From Prosthecochloris sp. (GTDB lineage Bacteria > Bacteroidota > Chlorobiia > Chlorobiales > Chlorobiaceae): 47,712 nt of DNA. Made by a program: the position numbers and the translations under genes. Below the pieces are notes generated by a model. That model had not been told where the DNA came from, ran no database searches, and saw nothing but the letters and a program-made list of their open reading frames with translations. Shown here piece by piece: positions 1 through 7,917 of this stretch; the stretch's first letter is position 1; each line of letters starts with the position of its first letter. The stretch lies in assembly GCA_015482705.2 (NCBI GenBank), contig JADMLA020000027.1:1-47712 (forward strand), written 5' to 3'.

Positions 1-50
1 TTGTCTCTTCTCCTGTAGAAACGTCAACGAATCTTAGCCGGAGAGTCATC

Positions 51-689
51 ATGAAACGCACTTTTATCACTTCCCTAATCGCCACTGCCTCTATCGCAGT
101 CTCCTTGTTCACCGCTGCTCCTGTTTTCGCCGATTCCAGCTTTTCGCCTGCTTCTTCTCTTGCCGATGCCGAGGCTTCCGCGAAACAGTCGTTCAACTTC
201 ATCGCTTACAAGGGCTACGGACGCTTCGGTAAGAAGGTTTCTCCCGAGTTGCGCCTCGAGAAACTCAACAGGATCAACCGCGAATTGCTTCGCGTCGAAT
301 CCGCTTTCGGTATCGAGTTGCCGAGGGTCAATGTTGTCTACGTTACCGATACCAACAGGGGGTTCTACAATGACAGAAGGGATGAGATCGTTTTTTCTTC
401 CAAAAAACTCGAGCACACGCTTCGCCACGAGTTCGGTCACGTTATCGACAACAGGCTCGATGTCACCGGCAGGGAATGGAGGGATCTGGTCAACAGAATG
501 AAGGATCTGCACGGCTTCAGCCCCAGCAACTATGCCAACACCAACCTCATCGAGTACTGGGCCGAGGCTTTCGCTTACTTCACCGCTCCTGACTATGGCT
601 TGAACTCGGATAGGTTCCCCGCTGAACTGGAATCGTTCATCTCCAAGGTTATCGATCAGCTGCAGAGCCCTCGTCTGGCTTCCAAATAA
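51..689 (+). CDS. Secreted putative zinc metallopeptidase (HExxH, ATLF-like)
   Basis: The 212-residue product starts with a clear Sec signal peptide: basic MKR, a hydrophobic stretch to about residue 22, then a likely cleavage site after VFA at 27. The mature part has HEFGH at 126-130, the HExxH zinc site, and a downstream EYWAEAFAYF segment at 168-177 whose glutamate 172 would be the third ligand. The HEFGH plus AEAFA pairing is what I know from the anthrax lethal factor-like (ATLF) peptidase fold. A GGAGAG ribosome site lies 5 bases before the ATG. It is probably a periplasmic or secreted protease. The substrate is unknown, and the upstream neighbour lies outside the window. Confidence 0.75.
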   Translation: MKRTFITSLIATASIAVSLFTAAPVFADSSFSPASSLADAEASAKQSFNFIAYKGYGRFGKKVSPELRLEKLNRINRELLRVESAFGIELPRVNVVYVTDTNRGFYNDRRDEIVFSSKKLEHTLRHEFGHVIDNRLDVTGREWRDLVNRMKDLHGFSPSNYANTNLIEYWAEAFAYFTAPDYGLNSDRFPAELESFISKVIDQLQSPRLASK

Positions 690-730
690 ACTCGCTCTTC
701 TTCTCTTCGGCTTTCGTTTCTTTTCGCAGG

Positions 731-755
731 GGTCCTGGCATGTTCCGGGGCCTTT
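731..755 (+). terminator. Putative hairpin terminator after the secreted protease gene
   Basis: GGTCCTGG (731-738) pairs with CCGGGGCC (745-752), allowing one G-T pair at each of two positions, around a 6-base loop, and is followed by TTT. The T tract is short, so termination strength is uncertain. It lies between two convergent genes. Confidence 0.45.
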
Positions 756-779
756 GCGCTTTACAACCGAACGCGAAGC

Positions 780-1766
780 TCACGATATTCCACTGAAATA
801 TTTCATGAACTGTACCCGCTCATAGGCTGCAGGGTTTTCTGCCCTCCCGAAGCTCATTTTACCGATAACCTCGTCAAGAGACGAAAAAGCGTGCCGTTCC
901 ATGTAGTCATGCAACTCTTCGAGTATCGTGCCGATCGCTGTATACCCTTTCCGGTACAGCACCGAGGCGATCTGGCCGGTTTTTGCCCCGGCAAGCAGCT
1001 GTTTTATCAAGGCTTCTCCGTTATGAATTCCTGTCGAAGCCGATATATCACAGGGTGTTCTGGAAGAAAGCATCGCCACCCAGCGCAGTGAAATCGCAAG
1101 TTCTTCGGGTGTGCTGAAAACATGTGAGCTTTTCACTTCGAAAGTCTCGATGTCGATATCGGGAGAAAAGAACCTGTTGAACATCACGAGTCCTTTCGTA
1201 CCGGTAGCTGCCATTTTTCCTACCATGTTGGCAAGCCCCGAAAAATAATAGCTTATTTTAGCTGCAACCGGAATACTGACCTGCCTCGTTACTTTTTCGA
1301 GCACATCGAGGTACACCTGCTCGTTCTGTCCACTCTCCTTACGTGGATCCGAAGGAAGCAGAAAAATATTGAGCTCGAGCCCGTCAGCCCCTGCCCTCTG
1401 AATCTGGGAAGCGAACTCCGTCCATTCCGATGCGGAAATACAGTTGATGCTTGCGATGACGGGAACATCTACGGCAGCCTTGCACCCGTTTACGAGATCG
1501 AGATAGTTTTTGAGATCGTTTCCACGGGTATAACTGTGAATGTATTCTTCCGCCTGAGCATAGTAATACAGCTGCTCATTGGTTTGGATGGTATATCCCG
1601 ATTCATGATGAATCTGCTCTTCGAAAAGCGATTTCAAAACAACCGCGCCGGCGCCGGATTCGGCAGCCTTACAGACACTTTCGATTGATTCCGTCATACC
1701 TGAGCTCCCTACAATCAAAGGGTTTTTCAGGTTCAATCCCATATATGTCGTCGATACATCAGCCAT
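780..1766 (-). CDS. Dihydroorotate dehydrogenase-like flavoprotein
   Basis: This 328-residue TIM-barrel protein resembles the dihydroorotate dehydrogenase-like group (DHOD_like within COG0167). It has the N-terminal NPLIVGSSGMT segment, a lysine at about residue 45 in AVVLKSLFE, an ASINC stretch near 106, and a PVAAKIS strand as expected of FMN-binding barrel proteins. GGAGG five bases before the ATG fixes the start. Proteins of this group are often found beside a true PyrD, so the reaction here may not be pyrimidine synthesis. There are no pyr genes next to it and it appears to be transcribed alone. The function beyond an FMN oxidoreductase is not known. Confidence 0.8.
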   Translation of the reverse strand: MADVSTTYMGLNLKNPLIVGSSGMTESIESVCKAAESGAGAVVLKSLFEEQIHHESGYTIQTNEQLYYYAQAEEYIHSYTRGNDLKNYLDLVNGCKAAVDVPVIASINCISASEWTEFASQIQRAGADGLELNIFLLPSDPRKESGQNEQVYLDVLEKVTRQVSIPVAAKISYYFSGLANMVGKMAATGTKGLVMFNRFFSPDIDIETFEVKSSHVFSTPEELAISLRWVAMLSSRTPCDISASTGIHNGEALIKQLLAGAKTGQIASVLYRKGYTAIGTILEELHDYMERHAFSSLDEVIGKMSFGRAENPAAYERVQFMKYFSGIS

Positions 1767-1990
1767 ATATCCTCCAATGATCCTTTATGTTAACACCTGA
1801 ACCGATCACGGTCAGTATGCCCGGCAATAACCCGGCTTTGACAGTGACAAAATGTATACCCCTCAGCCGAACTCAGCAGTATTCATGAAGATAGCGACTA
1901 TTTTACTGTGAAATAAGCTTTCGGCATTTTTCCTGCCAGTCAACAAAAACAACGGTATCCTGACGTACAGAGAACCCCGCCAGCGGAGCC

Positions 1991-3445
1991 TCAAGGAATC
2001 AATCCGGCAACGTTGATAATCCTCTTTGCAATATCCGTGTTGTCATAAATCCCGCAAAACTCCCGGGCACCCTGGCCTATAGCGAACACCGGTACAGGCA
2101 GAGCAGTATGTTTGCCGGTTGTCCACCCTATACCGGCTTTATGGTTCAGCAGCTTCGTCAGCGATACGGTCAAAGGGTCTCCCTTATATGTCTGTCCACC
2201 GCTATGACCACTCATACTTGCAGTATAGGCCTGCTTCAACGCCATTTTCTCTTCGGTGGTCAATACCAGTGCCGGATCAAGCTGCTCGTTACCAAGCCCG
2301 AAATACACTTTTGCGCTGTCGAGAGCCATTGGAAAACTGACATTTTCCCTTTCTACCCATTGCGCAACCTTGCCGGCAAACACCTGTGCAGAAAGTTTTT
2401 GATTGAGCAGAAGACCGATATCGCTCTCATATGCCTTGTCAGCATATCCAAGAGCAAGCCCGCCGCATTCATGATCCGCGGTAACCACGATCAGCGTCTC
2501 GGAGGGATGCTCATGATAAAATTCGAGAGCCTCCGCTATCGCCAGGTCAAAATCAACTACTTCATGGGCCACGGTGGCGGCATCGTTGGCATGGCTCGCC
2601 CAATCGATCTTCCCCCCCTCGACCATCAGAAAAAAGCCCTTTTCATTGTCAAGAAGCCTGATCCCATTTCTTGTAAAGTCTGCAAGTGTGAGCCCGTCGG
2701 GGGCCCTGTCGATGGCATATTCGAGAGCACCCTTTCCATCAAATTTCTCGAATGCCCAATATTTTTGTCCGGGGATCGCCTTACCGAGAGCCTCCCACCC
2801 TTGAATAACGGTATAACCGCTGTCCTGCATGATTGTGATCAGCTTGCCGAGAGGCTTTCCGTTTTCCATGTCTGCACGGGCGTACCCTCCCCCGAAATAA
2901 TCAAAACCGCTCGATGCCATCTGAACGGCAATGTCGGAATACATGCTCCTGTTGTCCGTATGTGCATAAAAACAGGCAGGTGTTGCATGATCTATGCTGA
3001 CGCTTGAAACAATTCCAACCCGCATACCGTTATCTTTCGACATTTCAGCAATGGTTTTCAGACTCGTCGAATGGTTTCCGCTTTTCGCTATCGTGCCGAT
3101 AGTGGTATTGTGCCCTGTCGCAAGTGCTGTTCCTGCAGCGGCCGAACCGGTGATGTAGCGATTTTCCGCATGTGTCGAGGCCATTCCCGAAACAGGCAAC
3201 GTAGTCATCAAAAGCACCTGATCATCTTCAAGAACAGCTTCGGCTATCTTGACATGCGCCATGCCCATACCGTCACCGATGAAATAAAAAATATATTTGG
3301 GAATACCGTCGGCTTCTTTCACGCTCTCCGGCTGCACCCTGCCTGTCGTGCTACAGGAAACCGTAAAGAACATGGTGAGGAGAACCAGTATACCAGTCAA
3401 CCGAATTCCTGACATTTTCGACAGGCAGCGAAATCGTTTCATCAT
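1991..3445 (-). CDS. phoA: Alkaline phosphatase, probable lipoprotein
   Basis: This 484-residue alkaline phosphatase superfamily enzyme hydrolyses phosphate monoesters outside the cytoplasm. The N-terminus has a basic region, a hydrophobic helix and TVSC with Cys31, an imperfect lipobox, so a lipid-anchored product is likely. FIGDGMG (about 56-62) carries the first metal-binding Asp. TGSAAAGTA (99-107) holds the nucleophile Ser101, but the usual Asp before it is Gly. TADHECGG and HSGG near the C-terminus supply further metal ligands. Two adjacent ATG codons could each be the start. There is no Pho regulon gene nearby, so control by phosphate is not shown here. The paralogue cannot be named precisely; the symbol is by family. 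Confidence 0.88.
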   Translation of the reverse strand: MMKRFRCLSKMSGIRLTGILVLLTMFFTVSCSTTGRVQPESVKEADGIPKYIFYFIGDGMGMAHVKIAEAVLEDDQVLLMTTLPVSGMASTHAENRYITGSAAAGTALATGHNTTIGTIAKSGNHSTSLKTIAEMSKDNGMRVGIVSSVSIDHATPACFYAHTDNRSMYSDIAVQMASSGFDYFGGGYARADMENGKPLGKLITIMQDSGYTVIQGWEALGKAIPGQKYWAFEKFDGKGALEYAIDRAPDGLTLADFTRNGIRLLDNEKGFFLMVEGGKIDWASHANDAATVAHEVVDFDLAIAEALEFYHEHPSETLIVVTADHECGGLALGYADKAYESDIGLLLNQKLSAQVFAGKVAQWVERENVSFPMALDSAKVYFGLGNEQLDPALVLTTEEKMALKQAYTASMSGHSGGQTYKGDPLTVSLTKLLNHKAGIGWTTGKHTALPVPVFAIGQGAREFCGIYDNTDIAKRIINVAGLIP

Positions 3446-3672
3446 GCTTGATAATTACAATAGGTTAGCATCGAGTCACAAGTTCCGCCTTATCGTCAAT
3501 GATACCGCTGAAACCCGTGCATTGAATTCAATACAAACTCCTTACAGGAAACATAGTTAAGAAAAGAAAGCGGATGGCACCTCGTTATCGCAAAGGAAGA
3601 TTGCTCAGAGGATGAAAATACAATGTAAATGTTATAACACATCTTTTAGAAGGAGAAATACATGCGGGATAC

Positions 3673-4431
3673 TTATCCGGTGGCTTTGCTGATCCGGGAT
3701 TGCATGAACTCGATGATAGCATCGATCGCTCTCTTTTTTTCACAATCGCAGAACATCTGGTGTTCCGAATGTTCGAGCCAGACAATATCTTTATCTGACG
3801 ATGCTGTCGCCACCCCTTTGAACACAATCTCCGAACTGTTCCGGGTAACAGTCTGATCATTGCGGTTATGGAGAATAAGCATAGGGCATCGAATATCGTG
3901 CAGGCGGGATTCGGTAAAGGATATCAAGTCGAAAAATGACATGATCGCATCCGTCGGGGCCCAATGGTAATGTACTGAACGGCTTTTTTCATCATTATCG
4001 CTGAGCGCGACACGAAGATCCCAGCTTTTGATAAATGTCTGCAACACAGGGGCAAGGAAGTGCAAAGGCCGCCCTGGGCCCAGCATCGAGACCAAACGAA
4101 ATGCCGGAGCTGCCAAGACAACCGAATCGAGCTGCCCTCCCTGGTATTTCGTTGCCAGATTGAGAGCAATGAGAGCCCCCATGCTATGCCCAATAACAAA
4201 AATTTTATCGACTTTTTCCGATAGCTCTCGAAAGGCGGTTTCAGCATCCTGCATCCAGTCCCGCCATGTCACTCCACGGAGCTTTTCGGGTGACATTTCA
4301 CCGTGCCCTTTGAGAACCGGTACACTGACATGAAGATGTAACTGTTCAAGAGGCTCAACAAGCGAGTTAACACTGTCGAGGGTCGCGGTAAAACCATGAA
4401 CGATAAGCACTCCAAACGCATCCTTTTTCAT
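3673..4431 (-). CDS. Alpha/beta hydrolase, carboxylesterase or monoacylglycerol lipase type
   Basis: This cytosolic 252-residue serine hydrolase has an HGF oxyanion motif at 12-14, the nucleophile elbow GHSMG at 81-85 (Ser83), an acid candidate Asp192 in HNRNDQTV and a base candidate His224 in the EHSEHQMF stretch. The short length and VHGFT start resemble Est30-type carboxylesterases and bacterial monoglyceride lipases. GAGGAG seven bases before the ATG supports the start. It diverges from the rlpA-like gene with about 170 bases between the chosen starts. The natural ester substrate cannot be told from the sequence. Confidence 0.85.
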   Translation of the reverse strand: MKKDAFGVLIVHGFTATLDSVNSLVEPLEQLHLHVSVPVLKGHGEMSPEKLRGVTWRDWMQDAETAFRELSEKVDKIFVIGHSMGALIALNLATKYQGGQLDSVVLAAPAFRLVSMLGPGRPLHFLAPVLQTFIKSWDLRVALSDNDEKSRSVHYHWAPTDAIMSFFDLISFTESRLHDIRCPMLILHNRNDQTVTRNSSEIVFKGVATASSDKDIVWLEHSEHQMFCDCEKKRAIDAIIEFMQSRISKATG

Positions 4432-4604
4432 GAAAACTCCTCAACTCGTTGCGTGATCAGATACCTATACAATAACACCATTCCATATCTTATATTCAAA
4501 CCTTTGCGGTCGGGAGTGACTCCGCCCGCATGGAAAATGTCATTCCTTTTCGCTATTTTTTGCTTATAGGGAACCTTTCTTGTAACCGTTTCTTGGATGA
4601 GCTT

Positions 4605-5198
4605 GTGGCAAAATTGCAACAACGTCTGCTCCTATGGGTAGCGCTTGTATCCACGCTGAATGCATGTTCAGTTGTAAAAACCACGGCAAAAGCCGCCTAT
4701 TCTGTTGGAAAATTCGCGGTTGAGACCGTAGTGTCGCCTTTCACCCATGATGAAATAGAATCGATCGACGGCCTCTCCCCGGAAGAAGCGATCAGGCAGG
4801 GCCGAGTGAAAAATGCCCCCTATGTGGTTTATGGAAAGACTTATGTACCGATGAGTGTCGAAGAATCGAGAAACTACAAGGAAAAAGGAATAGCATCGTG
4901 GTACGGTGAAGAAACCCGAAAAAAAGACGGTGGAAAAATAACCGCCAACGGAGAAAAGTTCGATCCTGATAAATTGAGCGCTGCCCATAAATACCTGCCG
5001 CTGCCTATCAATGTCCGTGTTACCAATCTCGAAACGAAACGGTCGATCATCGTAAGAGTTAATGACCGTGGACCTTTTGCTCATGAGAGGATAATCGATC
5101 TAAGCGCAGGTGCGGCTAAAAAGCTCGGTTTTTATGAAAAAGGCACTGCCATGGTTTCGGTCGAAGTAGTTTCCTTGACTGCCGATACCGGAACCTGA
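4605..5198 (+). CDS. rlpA: RlpA-like lipoprotein with double-psi beta-barrel
   Basis: From a GTG at 4605 the protein has 197 residues and begins with a short basic region, a hydrophobic helix and LNAC, a good lipobox. An upstream ATG at 4530 keeps the frame but would bury this signal, so I prefer the GTG. The C-terminal half has the RlpA double-psi beta-barrel signature: GIASWYGEE, TANGEKFD, LSAAHKYLPL and VRVNDRGPF with the conserved Asp. Family members bind or cleave denuded glycan strands at the septum or act as envelope lipoproteins. There is no SPOR domain, so septal targeting is not obvious. The next gene starts 34 bases downstream and may be cotranscribed. Confidence 0.85.
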   Translation: MAKLQQRLLLWVALVSTLNACSVVKTTAKAAYSVGKFAVETVVSPFTHDEIESIDGLSPEEAIRQGRVKNAPYVVYGKTYVPMSVEESRNYKEKGIASWYGEETRKKDGGKITANGEKFDPDKLSAAHKYLPLPINVRVTNLETKRSIIVRVNDRGPFAHERIIDLSAGAAKKLGFYEKGTAMVSVEVVSLTADTGT

Positions 5199-5232
5199 CA
5201 GTGCCATAACCAGTTGTCGCTGTGATCTTTCC

Positions 5233-5556
5233 ATGACAACCAAAGCAACGTTCTATAAACAGGTTTATGACCTCGTTCGACAGATTCCGGCTGGGTATGT
5301 CTCCACTTACGGCATCATTGCAGAACAGATAAGCCTCCGTTCAGCGGCAAGAATGGTCGGCTGGGCACTCAACAAAGCCGATATTGCCACAGTTCCCGCC
5401 CACAGAGTTGTCAACCGTAACGGAGAACTTACCGGTAAAGGTCATTTTTTCACTCCGGATACCATGCGCCAGATGCTTGAAACCGAAGGTGTAACATTCA
5501 GGCCAGACGGATCGGTAGACCTTGACCGACACCTTTTCCGCTTCAGTCATTCCTAA
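5233..5556 (+). CDS. Alkyltransferase-like (ATL) DNA-binding protein
   Basis: This 107-residue protein matches the DNA-binding domain of O6-alkylguanine-DNA alkyltransferase. It keeps the helix-turn-helix with the arginine finger (Arg40 in SAARMVGWAL) and Tyr26, but the active-site PCHR motif reads PAHR (55-58), with Ala56 in place of the acceptor Cys. It therefore cannot take up the alkyl group. Known ATL proteins flip and bind O6-alkylguanine and hand the lesion to nucleotide excision repair. It is short, as expected for ATLs without the N-terminal MGMT domain. Its last 14 bases overlap the convergent transaldolase gene. Confidence 0.88.
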   Translation: MTTKATFYKQVYDLVRQIPAGYVSTYGIIAEQISLRSAARMVGWALNKADIATVPAHRVVNRNGELTGKGHFFTPDTMRQMLETEGVTFRPDGSVDLDRHLFRFSHS

Positions 5557-6214
5557 TAACGGCCGCATCTTTCATGAACCGCTCGAGACCGCTATCGGTC
5601 AGAGGATGTTTTGCAAGCTGACCGATAACGTTGAACGGTATGGTTGCGACATCAGCTCCGATCATGGCAGCCTCGACAACATGCTGTGGATGACGAACGC
5701 TTGCAACGAGCACTTCCGTGGGATACCTGTAGTTATCATAAATTCTAACTATCTGCTCGACAAGAGCCATACCCTCCGTGCTGATATCATCGAGACGTCC
5801 GACAAACGGACTGACATATGACGCCCCTGCCTTGGCCGCAAGAATTGCCTGAGTTGGCGAAAAAACAAGTGTGGCATTGATCCTGATGCCGTTTCCGGAC
5901 AAATGACGCATAGCTTTGAGGCCCTCGATCGTCAGCGGACATTTGACTACCACATTGTCGTCAATCGAGGCAAGCTCCTCACCCTGAGCGATCATCTCAT
6001 CGGCAGTAAGTGTTGTAACTTCTGCACTTACCGGGCCATCGACAATATCGCAGATCGTTGCGATATGGCTCTTGAAGTCCTCGTAGGTAAAATTCTCGGG
6101 ATCCTTCACGATTTTAGCCACAAGGGATGGATTGGTGGTCACACCATCGAGAACCCCTAGATCGTTGGCCGCCTTGATTTCATCAAGATTGGCTGTGTCG
6201 ATAAAAAATTTCAT
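5543..6214 (-). CDS. tal: Transaldolase, small fructose-6-phosphate aldolase/TalC-type
   Basis: This 223-residue TIM-barrel enzyme starts MKFFIDTANL and has DGVTTNPSL (23-31), typical of the short transaldolase/fructose-6-phosphate aldolase family. The Schiff-base lysine is Lys91 in NVVVKCPLT. The length fits the family. It probably moves dihydroxyacetone units between sugar phosphates in the non-oxidative pentose phosphate pathway. The family cannot be split into transaldolase and aldolase with confidence by eye, but most autotrophs use this form as transaldolase. It overlaps the 3' end of the ATL gene tail to tail, and no terminator separates them. Confidence 0.9.
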   Translation of the reverse strand: MKFFIDTANLDEIKAANDLGVLDGVTTNPSLVAKIVKDPENFTYEDFKSHIATICDIVDGPVSAEVTTLTADEMIAQGEELASIDDNVVVKCPLTIEGLKAMRHLSGNGIRINATLVFSPTQAILAAKAGASYVSPFVGRLDDISTEGMALVEQIVRIYDNYRYPTEVLVASVRHPQHVVEAAMIGADVATIPFNVIGQLAKHPLTDSGLERFMKDAAVIRND

Positions 6215-6352
6215 CTCTGGCTCCGTTATTTATTATTACTTCGTTTGTGTTTACATAGTTTTATTGCAAACCTTCACAAATCCAGGGTCTTACGACAAGT
6301 GTTCCTGCCCCCGACATGCGGTAATGATGCAACACAAAAAATGCCCTAAAAA

Positions 6353-7411
6353 TTAACAATTTTTCACACCTTCCGCTTCTTCGGCAAGAAAGGCGTTGAA
6401 GTTTCTCGGCTTACGCGCCGCCCACCCTTTCTTGTGATACGCGTAGCCGGCAAGTAGCGGCAAGGCAATGGTCGCTTCTGAAAAAATCATCTGCTCGAAA
6501 ACAGTATCGACCTTACCCCAGGAACTTGCCTCCTTCAGTGTCGAGCCCGACAACCCTCCGTCACGCTCATCTGCAACGGTAACCTGAATGGCATAGGTGT
6601 GCATCGACACCTCTTCATAACCCAACACTTCGGCAGCAACGACGATATCCTGCGTAAAGTTTTTCGGAACTCCACCACCAAGCATGAAGATGCCTGTTTT
6701 ATCATTAGCTATCTTGATTCCGGTCAACTCACGAAAATCCTTTACGGAATCTATGGAAACCTGCGCCCCGGGGTTGTTCCACTGGTGATGAACAAGCCCG
6801 AAACCTGCCGAACAATCAGAAAACGCCGGGACAAAAACCGGTACACCTTTTTCAAAGGACTTATAGACAATCGAGTTCCGGTCAAGGTTCTTTTCTGCGA
6901 TATAGCGGCCCATCTCCATGATAAACTCCCTTGAAGAGTATGCACCCGGTTTCATGGAATTGGCGATAACAGCCATGGTGTCATCACAGATTCGAAGCTC
7001 ATCCTCATCGATATAGGTATCGTAAATACGATCGATATGCAGCTCCCTGAGAACAGTATCGTCCGCAAGGGGATCTCCTTTGTAGTGTTTAAATCCCAGT
7101 GCTTCGAAGAAATCCTGGTCAACGATATTTGCACCGGTCGAGACAATGACGTCTATCATGTTGTGCTCGATCATATCGATAATGACCTGTTTGAGACCCG
7201 CGCTGACAAGCGAACCTGCCAGCGTCAGAATCACCGCGCAATCCTCATCCCGCTGCATCCTGTCAAGAATCGACGCAGCCCTGGCAAGGTTCCTGGCCTG
7301 AAACGCGGTATCTCCCATTTGGTCGACAAGCGGGACAACATCAAACGACTTGATATCGATATGCCTGACCGGCTCTTTGAGCAGATCTTCTCTTTTTACA
7401 TTTGTAAGCAT
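6353..7411 (-). CDS. Deoxyhypusine synthase-like protein
   Basis: From the ATG at 7411 the product has 352 residues. The frame is open for 44 more codons upstream, but that stretch is basic and low in similarity, so I reject the longer start. The protein has the NAD-binding, tetramer-forming deoxyhypusine synthase fold: LTLAGSLVSAG (63-73), STGANIVDQDF (91-101), LGGGVPKNF (244-252) and SSWGK with Lys300, the residue equivalent to the lysine that forms the butylimine intermediate in the eukaryotic enzyme. Bacteria have no eIF5A, so the substrate is probably a polyamine such as in homospermidine synthesis, or an unknown protein. It is transcribed away from trpS and lies downstream of the SRP RNA. 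Confidence 0.85.
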   Translation of the reverse strand: MLTNVKREDLLKEPVRHIDIKSFDVVPLVDQMGDTAFQARNLARAASILDRMQRDEDCAVILTLAGSLVSAGLKQVIIDMIEHNMIDVIVSTGANIVDQDFFEALGFKHYKGDPLADDTVLRELHIDRIYDTYIDEDELRICDDTMAVIANSMKPGAYSSREFIMEMGRYIAEKNLDRNSIVYKSFEKGVPVFVPAFSDCSAGFGLVHHQWNNPGAQVSIDSVKDFRELTGIKIANDKTGIFMLGGGVPKNFTQDIVVAAEVLGYEEVSMHTYAIQVTVADERDGGLSGSTLKEASSWGKVDTVFEQMIFSEATIALPLLAGYAYHKKGWAARKPRNFNAFLAEEAEGVKNC

Positions 7412-7612
7412 ACTTTTTCTTCTTTTTCTGTTTGTAACCCTTGTATACTGTTTTGCTTTCCTTTTCACGATAAACCGTCCCTGATTCCCGAATGAGAAAA
7501 GCCCTCCCATACAGGAAACGCCAATGACAACAGCGGATTCCAATGGAGGAAAAATAAATAAAAAGTTATTCAGGCAAAGCGATTGCGAACGATGGATCAG
7601 GATAAAAAAAAG

Positions 7613-7710
7613 AGAGCAAGCTTACTATATCACACATTCAAATTACCGGATGCTGCTTCCTTCCGGACCTGACATGGTTGGGCAACAGAATGTTGTATAG
7701 GACTTGCTCT
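7613..7710 (-). ncRNA. ffs: Bacterial small signal recognition particle RNA (4.5S type)
   Basis: The minus strand holds the universal SRP domain IV core: GTCAGGTCCGG, then the GGAAGGAAGCAGC run that includes the GGAA tetraloop and the asymmetric loop bound by Ffh. The ends AGAGCAAG (7710-7703) and CTTGCTCT (7620-7613) form a perfect 8-base-pair terminal helix. Eight T residues follow at 7611-7604, so the terminal part is followed directly by a terminator-like U run. The length of about 98 bases fits the short bacterial form without an Alu domain. Ends were set from the terminal helix. The RNA pairs with Ffh to target membrane proteins. Confidence 0.95.
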
Positions 7711-7917
7711 CAAATTCTCGTTATGTGAAGGGCTGTAAATATAGCACGAAAAAATCATTTTGCACAAATAAAAATCAAATAAATCCCCTACGATCCCGAC
7801 AAACCCCTTTTATCTTTCTGGCAACTGTTATAACTTCCAGTGCATTTGACAGAACTGACAGCCTGAGCTTACTGACTGGAGTCGTGCTTCGACGTACGCT
7901 CCGATTATGATAAAATT

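Noticed and set aside
1767..1990. Small gene or RNA between the alkaline phosphatase and the DHOD-like gene
   Set aside because: No frame with a ribosome site and no stable inverted repeat; it is probably just the promoter region.
7412..7543. 44-residue extension of the deoxyhypusine-synthase-like protein
   Set aside because: Basic, low-complexity stretch with no ribosome site, not part of the conserved fold; ATG 7411 gives the usual length.
7881..7893. Small hairpin GTCG-TGCTT-CGAC upstream of trpS as an attenuator
   Set aside because: Four base pairs with no T run and no leader peptide or T-box core; this is expected by chance.
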